Both the position numbers and the translations under genes were made by a program. The notes under the pieces were generated by a model, which saw nothing but the letters and a program-made list of their open reading frames with translations, did no database searches and had not been told where the DNA came from. From NCBI GenBank assembly GCA_964404215.1, contig CAYOJF010000009.1:1-64000 (forward strand): a DNA stretch of 64,000 nucleotides, in the 5' to 3' direction. Numbering within the stretch: the stretch's first letter is position 1; each line of letters begins with the position of its first letter. Shown piece by piece: positions 1 to 8,156 of this stretch. The stretch is from Aureispira sp964404215 (GTDB taxonomy: Bacteria > Bacteroidota > Bacteroidia > Chitinophagales > Saprospiraceae).

Positions 1-50
1 ACTAGAAACCCCAAGAAAATAAATCACCAAACAATTAAAATTAAGACAAA

Positions 51-2114
51 ATGAATGAAAAGGCAATAAAAGAACTCTATTGGGAATTACATGCTAGAGC
101 AAAGAGCTTGAATGAGAAGATGAATGCAATAGGAGGAACTGAAAAAGCAGCACTGACTAAAAAAATACAAGAGTTGAGTCGAATGCTAACCGAATTGACT
201 ACTAAGGCAAAAGATAAAGGCATAGATATCAAAGATAAGGCTGGACTTGATATAGAGGAAAATGCCGCTAATGATTGGGAACAACTCCTCACAATTAGCA
301 GTCTACCTGAAGAAGTGAAAGGACAGCTAAAAACGAGAATAACAGGTTTGGGGACGTTGCCAACCGCAACCCAAATGAATGAACTCCTACAGTTTTGTGA
401 TAAGTATTACAACCAAAATATTGCGAAACTTAAAAAGGAGCGTGCGATCAAATCGTTTGAAAAGAACAAGGAGACATACACCAATCAGGATGTTAGTCGC
501 ATTGTCGCTGATTACCAAAAAGCAGCAAAAGCAACATTAGCAGAGAGTATTGGAAAGCTGGATAGTTCGTTTAAGTTACAAATGGCAGAAGTGCAGCCTA
601 TCTTTGATAGTTACCATAGTGGCGAAAAAGTCATGGAAGGAGATACCAATAATGACTGGAAAACACAAATTGAGGAGTCGGACTTATTGGATGAAATTAA
701 GCAAGCTTTAGAACAACAAATCAGTACCTTATCTCCTGCACCAACTCCCAAGCAGATGAGAGACCTATTAGCAAGTATTAATAAATATTATCAAGCGAAT
801 GTAGGGGCCTTGAAGGAAGAAAATGCGATTGCTTCGTTCGAAAAAAATATGAAGCGTTCTTTTAGCAACGAAGATTTGACTCAGATTATGAATAAGCACA
901 AAAAATCTGGGATAAATGCCTTGCTAGAAGGGATAAAAAACATCAATACCACTTTCTTAATCGATATGAATGGGGTACATGGACACTTTGAAAATTTTTA
1001 CTTAGGTAACAATCCTTTATCTTCTGTCGTAGAAGGTATTTCTAATATACCCCATCAGTTCAAGATCGATCTGAAAACAAAAAAATTAGAAGATGAAAAG
1101 AAGATAGGACCATTAGTATATAAAGATCCTACTATTCAGCTTAGTATGAAAGGAGGGTATGTCAAGGCCGCTCATTTAGCTCGAACATTGCACGAAGAAG
1201 TTTGTACTTCCTTTGTGGATTCTTATGAGCAATATCTACGAAGTACCATTACACTTGGTAGTATTGGAGATATGATGAAAGGGAAGTTCCATCCTAAAAT
1301 GTCTAGCAATGCTTTCTCTAGTGGCATTCAAATTGATCTAGCAGGAGGTATTGGCAATATTGTAGTCAAATGTGACTGGATCAATATGACATGGGCGGAT
1401 ATTGAATTTGATAAAGATGGAGTGGCACTTAATAAATTGTTAGAGCCTTCATTAGGAGCATTTCGGATTCAAGGAAATATTGATTTAGTGAAAGCGAGTC
1501 AGTATTTCAATATTGATATGCCGGGGATTGAGCTACAACGAGGGATAGCAACACTTGCTGTAGGATGTAATATTTGTTTATCGAAAGATTATTATGCTGA
1601 CTTTGTCACTAAAAAAGCGAAACAATACCTAGCGGATAGAGCTGAAAAAGCGGCTCAGAAAAAGATACTAGAGGCTGTTAAGAAAGGAGCAGAAGAATTG
1701 GCAGAGCATGCTGATGATGTCAAAGATATTGTAGATGATGTTATTGGTAAAAATAGGATTTCAGAGGCTAGAAAGAATATAGCTAAAAAAATAGCCGAAA
1801 AAGCTAATCAACTCAAGAATAACTTGGGTAAACTCAAAGGAGTCTTTAAGGAAGCTGGAGAAAAGGCAATAAAAGCTGCGGGAGAAAAACTAATGTCGAA
1901 GGCAAAAGTAGAGCTGATGAAAAAAGCTGCTTTGATAGCTGGAAAAACAGTACTTAAGTTCGTCCCAGTAGTTGGTCAGATTGTCACAGCTATTGAGGTA
2001 GGTGTTTTCATTTGGCAACTAGCAAGTTGGTGGTATTCTAATCAGCCTGCGGCCTCTTCAGGTGGTAGTAATAATAACTCTGGATTTAAATCGGGTAGTA
2101 ATTATAATTTTTAA
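51..2114 (+). CDS. Unrecognised repeat protein with hydrophobic C-terminus, possible effector
   Basis: I do not recognise the family. Visible features: a helical N-terminus (residues 1-70), then a module of about 120 residues present twice (about 74-192 and 201-321; both copies share DW near the start, KYY in the middle and AI.SFEKN after it), a beta-looking middle part (about 330-520), a long Lys/Ala-rich helical stretch (about 540-625), and a hydrophobic segment at about 627-662 just before a Ser/Gly/Asn-rich tail. There is no signal peptide. The layout of repeat, helix and terminal hydrophobic segment recalls pore-forming or membrane-inserting toxins, and a contractile injection system lies on the same strand 13 kb downstream, so an injected effector is one inference. 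It could equally be a structural cytoplasmic protein. The next gene (42 bp downstream) is a membrane protein. The ATG start at 51 is preceded by AT-rich sequence. Confidence 0.75.
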   Translation: MNEKAIKELYWELHARAKSLNEKMNAIGGTEKAALTKKIQELSRMLTELTTKAKDKGIDIKDKAGLDIEENAANDWEQLLTISSLPEEVKGQLKTRITGLGTLPTATQMNELLQFCDKYYNQNIAKLKKERAIKSFEKNKETYTNQDVSRIVADYQKAAKATLAESIGKLDSSFKLQMAEVQPIFDSYHSGEKVMEGDTNNDWKTQIEESDLLDEIKQALEQQISTLSPAPTPKQMRDLLASINKYYQANVGALKEENAIASFEKNMKRSFSNEDLTQIMNKHKKSGINALLEGIKNINTTFLIDMNGVHGHFENFYLGNNPLSSVVEGISNIPHQFKIDLKTKKLEDEKKIGPLVYKDPTIQLSMKGGYVKAAHLARTLHEEVCTSFVDSYEQYLRSTITLGSIGDMMKGKFHPKMSSNAFSSGIQIDLAGGIGNIVVKCDWINMTWADIEFDKDGVALNKLLEPSLGAFRIQGNIDLVKASQYFNIDMPGIELQRGIATLAVGCNICLSKDYYADFVTKKAKQYLADRAEKAAQKKILEAVKKGAEELAEHADDVKDIVDDVIGKNRISEARKNIAKKIAEKANQLKNNLGKLKGVFKEAGEKAIKAAGEKLMSKAKVELMKKAALIAGKTVLKFVPVVGQIVTAIEVGVFIWQLASWWYSNQPAASSGGSNNNSGFKSGSNYNF

Positions 2115-2156
2115 TTATGCTCTCAAGAAGGAATCTAGCGAAATTATGAAATTGCT

Positions 2157-3236
2157 ATGAGCAAAAAGAAACTAGGGTTTACTTCTTATGGACAAAAAGA
2201 TAGTGACATCTACTACCGTAAAGTAGGTGGAAGCTATCTTTTTGTATATAACCCAATAGCAAAAACGCTATTGGGTTTTATGGGTTTTATACTGATAATA
2301 GGAGCATATACTTTTTTGTCTATTGGAGGGGTGGTTCTAGGTATACGAGCTATTTTTAACAGTCCTTTTCAGTGGATAACTATGATTGTGGGATGGTTAC
2401 TTCTAGGAGTAGGATTACGTGTGTTTTACAATCTATTGTCAGTGGGATGGTCGAAAATTAGCTATGCTACTCGATTATTGTTACTGAATAATCAATCTTT
2501 GATTGTCATACGTCTCTTACCAATCCCTTGGATACAGCGAATACAGAGGCATCAAGTAGAGGAGGTGAAATTGTATCATGATCAAAATGTATGGTTCTAT
2601 GAGGAGGATAAACCTGTCTATCGACTTGGGGTACAGCTTAAAGACAAAGAAACTGAAAAGTTGCTAAATTTTATGACTTTTGGAACTGCTCCACAGGCAG
2701 AATTGAAAGATATTTTGTCCCGAAATAGACAAATAGAATACCTAGAGTTATCTCATCCAGATATAGATAGTCTATATGTTCGTAGATTGGATGATAGACT
2801 TCTTTGGATGACAAAAGATGTCTCTAAGTCTTGGCTAACAATTTTCTTATTGGTGCTAGGGAACCTTACCTTAGCTGTTGGCATTTATTTTTTAGATTAT
2901 ACGGCTCTCGGCTTTTTAGGAGCAATGAGCTTGCTGATGGTAAGCTTTTGCTTTCAATTATTCTATGAATTGCAGCAAGTTTGGAATACAGATAGAGTTG
3001 TTATAACTCCTTTATTTATTCAGACATCTAAAATGAGACTTCCTTTTTATAAGAACTATCAGGTAAAAAAACAAGATATTGCCTTGATTTCTATTACAAC
3101 TATAGACGAATATAAATACACGATTACTATTGTGAGTGATGGAGGAACTATACACGAGTTACCTATTTTATTTGAGAATGAAGAGCAAGCAGCGAAGCAG
3201 GTAAGGGAGATGCAGAAGGTATTGCAATTAAAATAG
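2157..3236 (+). CDS. Four-helix membrane protein of unknown function
   Basis: This is a 359-aa integral membrane protein with two hydrophobic helix pairs, at about residues 38-68 and 73-95, and at about 225-245 and 248-270. Each pair is followed by a soluble stretch rich in charged and aromatic residues. I see no enzyme motif. It lies 42 bp behind the 687-aa repeat protein and is probably co-transcribed with it. If that protein is a membrane-targeting toxin, a polytopic partner would fit an immunity role, but that is inference from position only. No family recognised. Confidence 0.75.
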   Translation: MSKKKLGFTSYGQKDSDIYYRKVGGSYLFVYNPIAKTLLGFMGFILIIGAYTFLSIGGVVLGIRAIFNSPFQWITMIVGWLLLGVGLRVFYNLLSVGWSKISYATRLLLLNNQSLIVIRLLPIPWIQRIQRHQVEEVKLYHDQNVWFYEEDKPVYRLGVQLKDKETEKLLNFMTFGTAPQAELKDILSRNRQIEYLELSHPDIDSLYVRRLDDRLLWMTKDVSKSWLTIFLLVLGNLTLAVGIYFLDYTALGFLGAMSLLMVSFCFQLFYELQQVWNTDRVVITPLFIQTSKMRLPFYKNYQVKKQDIALISITTIDEYKYTITIVSDGGTIHELPILFENEEQAAKQVREMQKVLQLK

Positions 3237-3657
3237 AGTTTGCTGAGAAGAGAGGGGGGACATATCCTCAGAATGAGTAATTTATTTAGCATCAAAAAAG
3301 TAAATGCTAATAATAAGTTAAATCTAACTTATGATAGAGCCTATTGCTTATGATATACGTTGCTATGAGTTAAACAAAGTTTTGTTTATATGTTATATAA
3401 AATGATTAGCATAGGCAAATAGTACATAGAGCATGTCTAAGAATTAAGTTCTTTAAAATCAACGATTTGGGCGGAAATTAATTGGTTTTGGGGTTTTGAA
3501 AAGGTGCAATTAAATTCTAAATCAGGCATTTGCAGCTTGAAGTTAATTTTAGACATGCTCTTATTTACACTCTTTCATTGGTAAGCAGGTAATTATAGCT
3601 TTCATCTATAATATAATGACCATGAACACTTACTTAAACACTATTGATTGTATTGGA
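3237..3657. other. Gene-free spacer with inverted-repeat element
   Basis: This 421-bp spacer holds no credible gene. It contains the type B miniature inverted-repeat element at 3428-3561 and otherwise only AT-rich sequence. The promoter of the following outer-membrane protein gene probably lies in the last 100 bp, but no clear consensus was found. Confidence 0.6.
3428..3561. repeat. Type B miniature inverted-repeat element, copy 1
   Basis: This is 134 bp bounded by AGAGCATGTCTAA and its exact reverse complement. It is non-coding. The interior (TTCTTTA.AATC, AATCAATTG-like core, GCATTTG.AGCTTGAAG near the right end) recurs in diverged form at about 42445-42580. The ends resemble those of the type A elements at 7804-7967 and 42296-42425, which suggests mobilisation by the same, unseen transposase. 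Confidence 0.75.
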
Positions 3658-4359
3658 ATGGATAAAAAACGTTTTTTATTAGTAAATATCATGTTCTTTT
3701 TATTGGTACATGGAGTCGTATATGCCCAAGAAAAGATTAAAGTACAGGATATCGGGGCTTGGATTGGAGCTGGGGTAGATTACCGTTTTGCAGGACAGTA
3801 TACCCTCAACTTTACACAAGACATACGTCTATTCAATTCTTTTACTACTGTGAATAAAACTAATACAGAATTAGGACTTCAGTATAAAATCAATAAAAAT
3901 TTTGCAATAGGTGGTGCAGTTAGGTATATCATTGATCAGAAATCAGATAAGATTTATACACAAGATTTACGCTATAATTTTGACTTACAGTTCAAAATTA
4001 AACCCATCAAAAAATTTCAATTGTCTTATCGAATAAGGATTCAACAAAAACACGAAAATATAGCTCCAACTACTTTTGCTCGACAACAGCAGTCTATTGC
4101 GAATTGGAGAAATAGGATAAAATTTAGTTATCGTCATAGAAAGCATAAAACTTATATTACAACTGAGTTGTTTAGACAATTTATGATTTATAGAAGACCC
4201 TATTTTAATAAAATAAGGCTAGTCGTAGGAAATAAAATGACAACTAAATTGGGTGATATAGACATAGGTCTTGCTTACGAACGAGAGTTGTCTACCCGAT
4301 TTCCACTTAATTTTTTCTTCCTCAAATTATCTTATACATTTAGTTTTGAACATAAATAA
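3658..4359 (+). CDS. DUF2490-type outer-membrane beta-barrel protein
   Basis: The protein has a signal peptide (MDKKRF, hydrophobic core, cleavage after VVYAQ) followed by about 210 residues of alternating polar/aromatic beta strands such as YTLNFTQDIRLF and FQLSYRIRIQQKHE, ending in an aromatic strand that looks like an outer-membrane insertion strand. This matches the DUF2490 family of small predicted barrels in Bacteroidota, whose function is unknown. I chose the ATG at 3658 because it starts directly before the signal peptide; an upstream in-frame ATG at 3616 would add 14 unlikely residues. The next gene starts inside its last codons, so the two are translationally coupled. Confidence 0.8.
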   Translation: MDKKRFLLVNIMFFLLVHGVVYAQEKIKVQDIGAWIGAGVDYRFAGQYTLNFTQDIRLFNSFTTVNKTNTELGLQYKINKNFAIGGAVRYIIDQKSDKIYTQDLRYNFDLQFKIKPIKKFQLSYRIRIQQKHENIAPTTFARQQQSIANWRNRIKFSYRHRKHKTYITTELFRQFMIYRRPYFNKIRLVVGNKMTTKLGDIDIGLAYERELSTRFPLNFFFLKLSYTFSFEHK

Positions 4360-5839
4360 ATTACTATACTATAGTCTATTAATCGTTGGGATAACAATGA
4401 TAGGTTGTACCAAAGAAAAGGCCATTTATAATACACAGCCTTCTGCCAACCTAGAACTGCCGTTACTGCTTGATTTTAATCAAACGCCCTGTTTTTTAGA
4501 TATAGGGACTAGTACGCTCAAGTACAGTATTAGTGATACTTCTCTTCCATTTGAAGCTTTAGTAGATTTCAAAGATGATTGTCAAATTAAATTTGAAGGC
4601 CAAGATTTGACGAACCATGCAGTTAATCATTTTGGAACTATTGAATGGAATAAACCTTATCGAATAGAGATTGTCTTTGATGGGAATGTAGATTCCTTTA
4701 ATTTGGTATTTACATCACTTCCCTTAGTCCAATTAATTTTGCTGGATAAGATAAAGGATGAACCTAAATCTTTAGCAAGAATGATTGTAAATGACCCGAA
4801 GCTAAATAAAGAGGTAATTAATACTCCAATAGGAATAGAACAAAGAGGTGGGTTTTCATTGCGGCAGCCTAAGAAATCTTATGGTTTTAAGCCACTAAAA
4901 GACTTGAACCCCTCTAATAACTATAGCTGTGGTTTTTTGGGGATGAATAGTAATGATAGCTGGATTTTAGATGCTATGTATCTTGATGAGTCTAAAGTTC
5001 GTAATAAGACCTGCTTTGACATATGGCGTAGTCTAAATGATAGTCAAATGAAGCATAGAAATATTGAAGGTCACTTTGTTGAGTTATTTATCAATCACCA
5101 AAGTATTGGTTTATATTGTTTTGCAGAAAAATTTACATCTACAAAACTTAATACCACGACTGAATCTGTGTTTTATAAGGGAAGTGATAATAAACCGAAT
5201 ACACAATTTGAGGTATTACCTAAAGGAAATCCTAACAAAGGTCATTGGGGGGATTGGTTACAAGAAATCCCAGATGCGAAGCAAAAAATTACATGGGATA
5301 GCTTTGAAGAGTTACTAGAATTAGCGGTAAAAAAAGAAGATATTGTATTTATGAATCAAATTCATAAAGAATTGGACTTAGATATAGCAATTGACTATTA
5401 TCTTTTTATTAATTTGATTAATGGATATGATAATATGGGCAAAAATTGGATGTTTTACCAAGAGAAGAAAACGGATCTCTACACTATCGTCCCATGGGAT
5501 TTAGATGCCACTTGGGGGCGTGCTCATGACGCAAATAAAGTGGATTATACTTGGACGATCAGCAATCATTTATTTGATCGGTTGATCACTCTCAATCCAC
5601 AGAATTTTAAACAGAGACTAAAACAACGATGGACAATCTTGAGAAGTCAAAAGTTTTCTGCTGCTGTTTTGATAGCTACCTTTAAAAGTAATTTTGATGT
5701 GATAAGAGTGTCTAATGTAGAAGAAGTCGAGAGACGATGCTGGAACTCTAGTCTTGATTTGGACAAAGAAGAAGCTTATATCACTCAGTGGCTCCAAAAT
5801 AGATTATCTTTCGTAGATAACCATATTCAAAACCTGTAA
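4346..5839 (+). CDS. CotH kinase-domain lipoprotein
   Basis: This is a CotH-family protein (spore-coat/invasin kinase fold), with motifs seen in order: RGGFSLRQPKKSYGFK (lysine-containing nucleotide-binding region), DSWILDAMYLDESKVRN, VELFINHQSIGLYCFAEK and IVPWDLDATWG, the last carrying the metal-binding Asp residues. CotH proteins of this class phosphorylate protein substrates or act on the cell surface. The N-terminus is a lipoprotein signal ending ITMIGC. No ATG precedes it at a sensible distance, and the open frame upstream of it runs inside the previous gene; a TTG at 4346 gives a normal lipoprotein signal and a 14-bp overlap with the upstream stop, so I place the start there. The substrate is unknown. 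Confidence 0.85.
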   Translation: MNINKLLYYSLLIVGITMIGCTKEKAIYNTQPSANLELPLLLDFNQTPCFLDIGTSTLKYSISDTSLPFEALVDFKDDCQIKFEGQDLTNHAVNHFGTIEWNKPYRIEIVFDGNVDSFNLVFTSLPLVQLILLDKIKDEPKSLARMIVNDPKLNKEVINTPIGIEQRGGFSLRQPKKSYGFKPLKDLNPSNNYSCGFLGMNSNDSWILDAMYLDESKVRNKTCFDIWRSLNDSQMKHRNIEGHFVELFINHQSIGLYCFAEKFTSTKLNTTTESVFYKGSDNKPNTQFEVLPKGNPNKGHWGDWLQEIPDAKQKITWDSFEELLELAVKKEDIVFMNQIHKELDLDIAIDYYLFINLINGYDNMGKNWMFYQEKKTDLYTIVPWDLDATWGRAHDANKVDYTWTISNHLFDRLITLNPQNFKQRLKQRWTILRSQKFSAAVLIATFKSNFDVIRVSNVEEVERRCWNSSLDLDKEEAYITQWLQNRLSFVDNHIQNL

Positions 5840-5965
5840 TAGGTAATTCTATAACTCAAGTTATTCAAAAAATCAAAAAGTCTATTTTTTGTTATTTATA
5901 AACAAAGTCAAGAGGAAACAAAATGTTATTCCTTCCAAAGTCAACCAATCTTAAAGAATATCATT

Positions 5966-5973
5966 TATCTTTG
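5966..5973 (+). promoter_or_regulatory. Bacteroidota -7 element upstream of the M16 peptidase
   Basis: The sequence TATCTTTG matches the TAnnTTTG -7 consensus and lies 33 bp before the GTG start. No clear TTTG at -33 was found, so the call rests on the -7 box and its position. Confidence 0.4.
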
Positions 5974-6006
5974 TACACTTTTTTATAGGAGCATAAATAT
6001 ACGTTA

Positions 6007-7245
6007 GTGATAAAATTTGAACGGTATCGACTGGATAATGGTCTACGAATCATTGTACATGAAGACAAAAGCACACCGCTAGTATCGGTCTGTATGACCT
6101 ACAATGTAGGGACAAAATATGAAGAGAGTGGCAAAACAGGATTTGCCCACTTGTTTGAACACTTGATGTTTGGGGGCTCTAAAAATGCACCTAACTTCGA
6201 TGATTATATCCAACAAGCAGGAGGAGAGAACAATGCTTTTACGAATCAAGATATGACCGTTTATTATGAGTATTTGCCTTGGCAAAACTTAGAAGTGGCT
6301 CTTTGGTTGGAAGCAGATCGAATGCTACAGCTAAACTTGACGGAAAAAAACTTGGCGAAAGAACGCAAAGTAGTAGTAGAAGAATTTAAGGAGAGTTGCC
6401 TGAATGAGCCTTATGGTGATATTTGGCATCATATCGGACCATTGGCTTATACTCAACATCCTTATCGTGTACCTACTATTGGTGAAGTGCCAGCCCATAT
6501 TGCAGAAGCTAAATTAGAAGATGTAGTTGCTTTTTTTGATAATTATTATTGTCCTAATAATGCCGTCCTATCAGTAGCTGGCAATGTAAAGCCAGAGGAA
6601 GTTTTAGCATTAGTTCAGAAATGGTTTGGAGATATACCACAAGGGCGAGCGGCGATTCCTAAGATACTACAAGAACCACAACAAAATCAAAAAAGAGTAC
6701 TAGAAGTAACGGCAAACGTCCCCCTCAATGCCTTGTACTTAGTTTTTCAAGGAGCAGAACGAGCCAGTAGTGATTACTATATTGATGATTTTATTACCGA
6801 TGTATTGGCGGATGGTGATGCGGCTAGACTATACCAACGATTGGTCAAAGAACAAGAATTGTTTGTAGATATAGATGCCTATGTCACTGCTTCGGTAGAT
6901 AGAGGGCTCTTAATCATAGAAGGACGACTAGCTGAAGAGACTACGTACGAAATAGCAGAAGCTGCTCTTTGGGAAACATTAGCAGAAATGAAAGAAGAAC
7001 TGCTGGCAGAAAAAATGGTGCAGAAGCTTCAAAATAAAATAGAACACAATATCGAATTCAGTAAGATGAATCACCTACACAAGGCTATTAATTTGGGCTA
7101 TTATGAGCTACTAGGAGATGCGAATTGGATCAATCAAGAAAAGAAAAAATACAACCAAATAACTAGAGAAGATATTCAGCAAAGGTGTCAATCTGTTTTT
7201 CAAGAAAGTCAATGTTCTGTTATTTATTACAAAACAAGAACATAA
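6007..7245 (+). CDS. M16-family zinc peptidase
   Basis: This is an inverzincin of the M16 (pitrilysin/MPP-beta) family. Residues 48-52 read HLFEH, the inverted HxxEH zinc site, and Glu129 lies exactly 76 residues after the second His, as expected for the third ligand. GGENNAFTNQDMTVYYEYLP is the conserved strand region. At 412 aa it is a single half-length unit, so it probably dimerises or pairs with another M16 protein, though none is adjacent. No signal peptide is seen. The start is GTG at 6007; an in-frame stop at 5986 leaves no ATG option. Likely role is degradation of peptides. Confidence 0.92.
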   Translation: MIKFERYRLDNGLRIIVHEDKSTPLVSVCMTYNVGTKYEESGKTGFAHLFEHLMFGGSKNAPNFDDYIQQAGGENNAFTNQDMTVYYEYLPWQNLEVALWLEADRMLQLNLTEKNLAKERKVVVEEFKESCLNEPYGDIWHHIGPLAYTQHPYRVPTIGEVPAHIAEAKLEDVVAFFDNYYCPNNAVLSVAGNVKPEEVLALVQKWFGDIPQGRAAIPKILQEPQQNQKRVLEVTANVPLNALYLVFQGAERASSDYYIDDFITDVLADGDAARLYQRLVKEQELFVDIDAYVTASVDRGLLIIEGRLAEETTYEIAEAALWETLAEMKEELLAEKMVQKLQNKIEHNIEFSKMNHLHKAINLGYYELLGDANWINQEKKKYNQITREDIQQRCQSVFQESQCSVIYYKTRT

Positions 7246-7250
7246 AGCTG

Positions 7251-7258
7251 TATCTTTG
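7251..7258 (+). promoter_or_regulatory. Bacteroidota -7 element upstream of tatA
   Basis: TATCTTTG is an exact TAnnTTTG match starting 6 bp after the M16 stop codon and 88 bp before the tatA start. This suggests tatA has its own promoter. No -33 TTTG was clear. Confidence 0.4.
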
Positions 7259-7338
7259 TTGTATAGTTGTTTTGTTGATACAATCAATATTTGTAAACTA
7301 CTACAATGTGTGGTAGTCCACTATAAAATAAAAATATT

Positions 7339-7566
7339 ATGAATACATTTTTTTTGATGACCTTTATGGGGCCTGAAATGATAGTGATTGTTTTTGTTAT
7401 TCTCTTACTTTTTGGAGGTAAGAAAATACCAGAACTAATGAGAGGATTGGGTAGAGGAATTGGAGAGTTCAATAATGCTCGAGAATCAGTAACCAAAGAG
7501 ATTAAAGAGGGGATGAAAGAATCTCAAGGGAAAGACAAAATTAAAATTGAAGAAAATAACAAATAA
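7339..7566 (+). CDS. tatA: Sec-independent translocase subunit TatA
   Basis: This 75-aa protein has the full TatA/E pattern: a short N-terminal membrane helix (about residues 9-25, PEMIVIVFVILLLFG), the FGGKKIPEL hinge, the amphipathic helix MRGLGRGIGEFNNA, and a charged, flexible C-terminal tail. TatA forms the pore-like assembly that moves folded twin-arginine proteins across the inner membrane together with TatC, which is not in this window. It stands alone between the M16 peptidase and a hairpin terminator. Confidence 0.93.
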   Translation: MNTFFLMTFMGPEMIVIVFVILLLFGGKKIPELMRGLGRGIGEFNNARESVTKEIKEGMKESQGKDKIKIEENNK

Positions 7567-7592
7567 CCTTTTTTGTTAGAATAATCAATTGG

Positions 7593-7656
7593 AAAAGAAC
7601 AGATTACCTATCTGAACCTTTTGTATAGGGACAGGGAGTCTGTTCTTTTGTTTTTT
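7593..7656 (+). terminator. Hairpin terminator after tatA
   Basis: AAAAGAACAGA (7593-7603) pairs with TCTGTTCTTTT (7639-7649), followed by GTTTTTT. The 35-nt loop is long for a simple terminator, so a small structured RNA is an alternative. Confidence 0.6.
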
Positions 7657-7685
7657 GGCGAAATGACAAAAAACTACTACATTTG
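7654..7685 (+). promoter_or_regulatory. Candidate promoter with -33 and -7 boxes
   Basis: TTTG at 7654-7657 and TACATTTG at 7678-7685, separated by 20 bp, match the Bacteroidota housekeeping promoter in both boxes and spacing. Transcription would start near 7692 and run through the inverted-repeat element toward the transglycosylase gene 465 bp downstream, so it could give a long leader or a short RNA. Confidence 0.4.
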
Positions 7686-7803
7686 CTTTGCATCTAGAAA
7701 AATAAAAGATGCTGTTTGGGAGTTAGAACTATCCTAAGATGAAGCCAAGGACTTTTTATTACAGGTATGGTATTAGAAATGATATACGATGTGTTTTCTC
7801 TTT

Positions 7804-7967
7804 AGAGCATGTTTGAAATTGTATTTTTCAATAATATGAGTACCATTTTTTTACTAATTGAGACTCATTTTTTGATGAATAGCCTTAGCTATTGAGCAAA
7901 AAACAGACGAAAAGTAGTAGAAAAAGGGATTTCATATTATGAATTAAGATAAATTTAAACATGCTCT
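7804..7967. repeat. Type A miniature inverted-repeat element, copy 1
   Basis: This is 164 bp with ends AGAGCATGTTT and AAACATGCTCT in inverted orientation. It has no coding potential. It is nearly identical to the copy at 42296-42425 over GAGTACCATTTTTTTACT and GGGATTTCATATTATGAATT, but carries about 34 extra internal bases. This is a MITE-like dispersed element, not an insertion sequence. Confidence 0.8.
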
Positions 7968-8033
7968 TAGGATGAAATTTTTTCCCAACATGCTACAAGC
8001 ACACACTAAACACTGTAAGGGGCTTTTTCGCTA

Positions 8034-8041
8034 TACATTTG
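8034..8041 (+). promoter_or_regulatory. Candidate -7 element for the transglycosylase gene
   Basis: TACATTTG fits TAnnTTTG and lies 115 bp before the ATG at 8157. There is no TTTG at the proper -33 spacing, so the support is moderate to weak. Confidence 0.3.
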
Positions 8042-8156
8042 TAGTCGAAAACCAAGTACCCAAGATCTACTAAAGATCTATTTAAATATTGAAGAAGAGT
8101 GTGCCACACTAGTTGACTTTTCTTGAAAGAAAACAAAAAACTAACGATAAAAAAAC

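Larger units (their letters stand above)
7567..8156. other. Gene-free spacer with terminator, promoter and repeat element
   Basis: This 590-bp spacer has no gene. It holds the tatA terminator (7593-7656), a good promoter-like pair (7654-7685), a type A inverted-repeat element (7804-7967), and a second -7-like box TACATTTG at 8034-8041, which lies 115 bp before the transglycosylase gene and may drive it. Confidence 0.6.
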
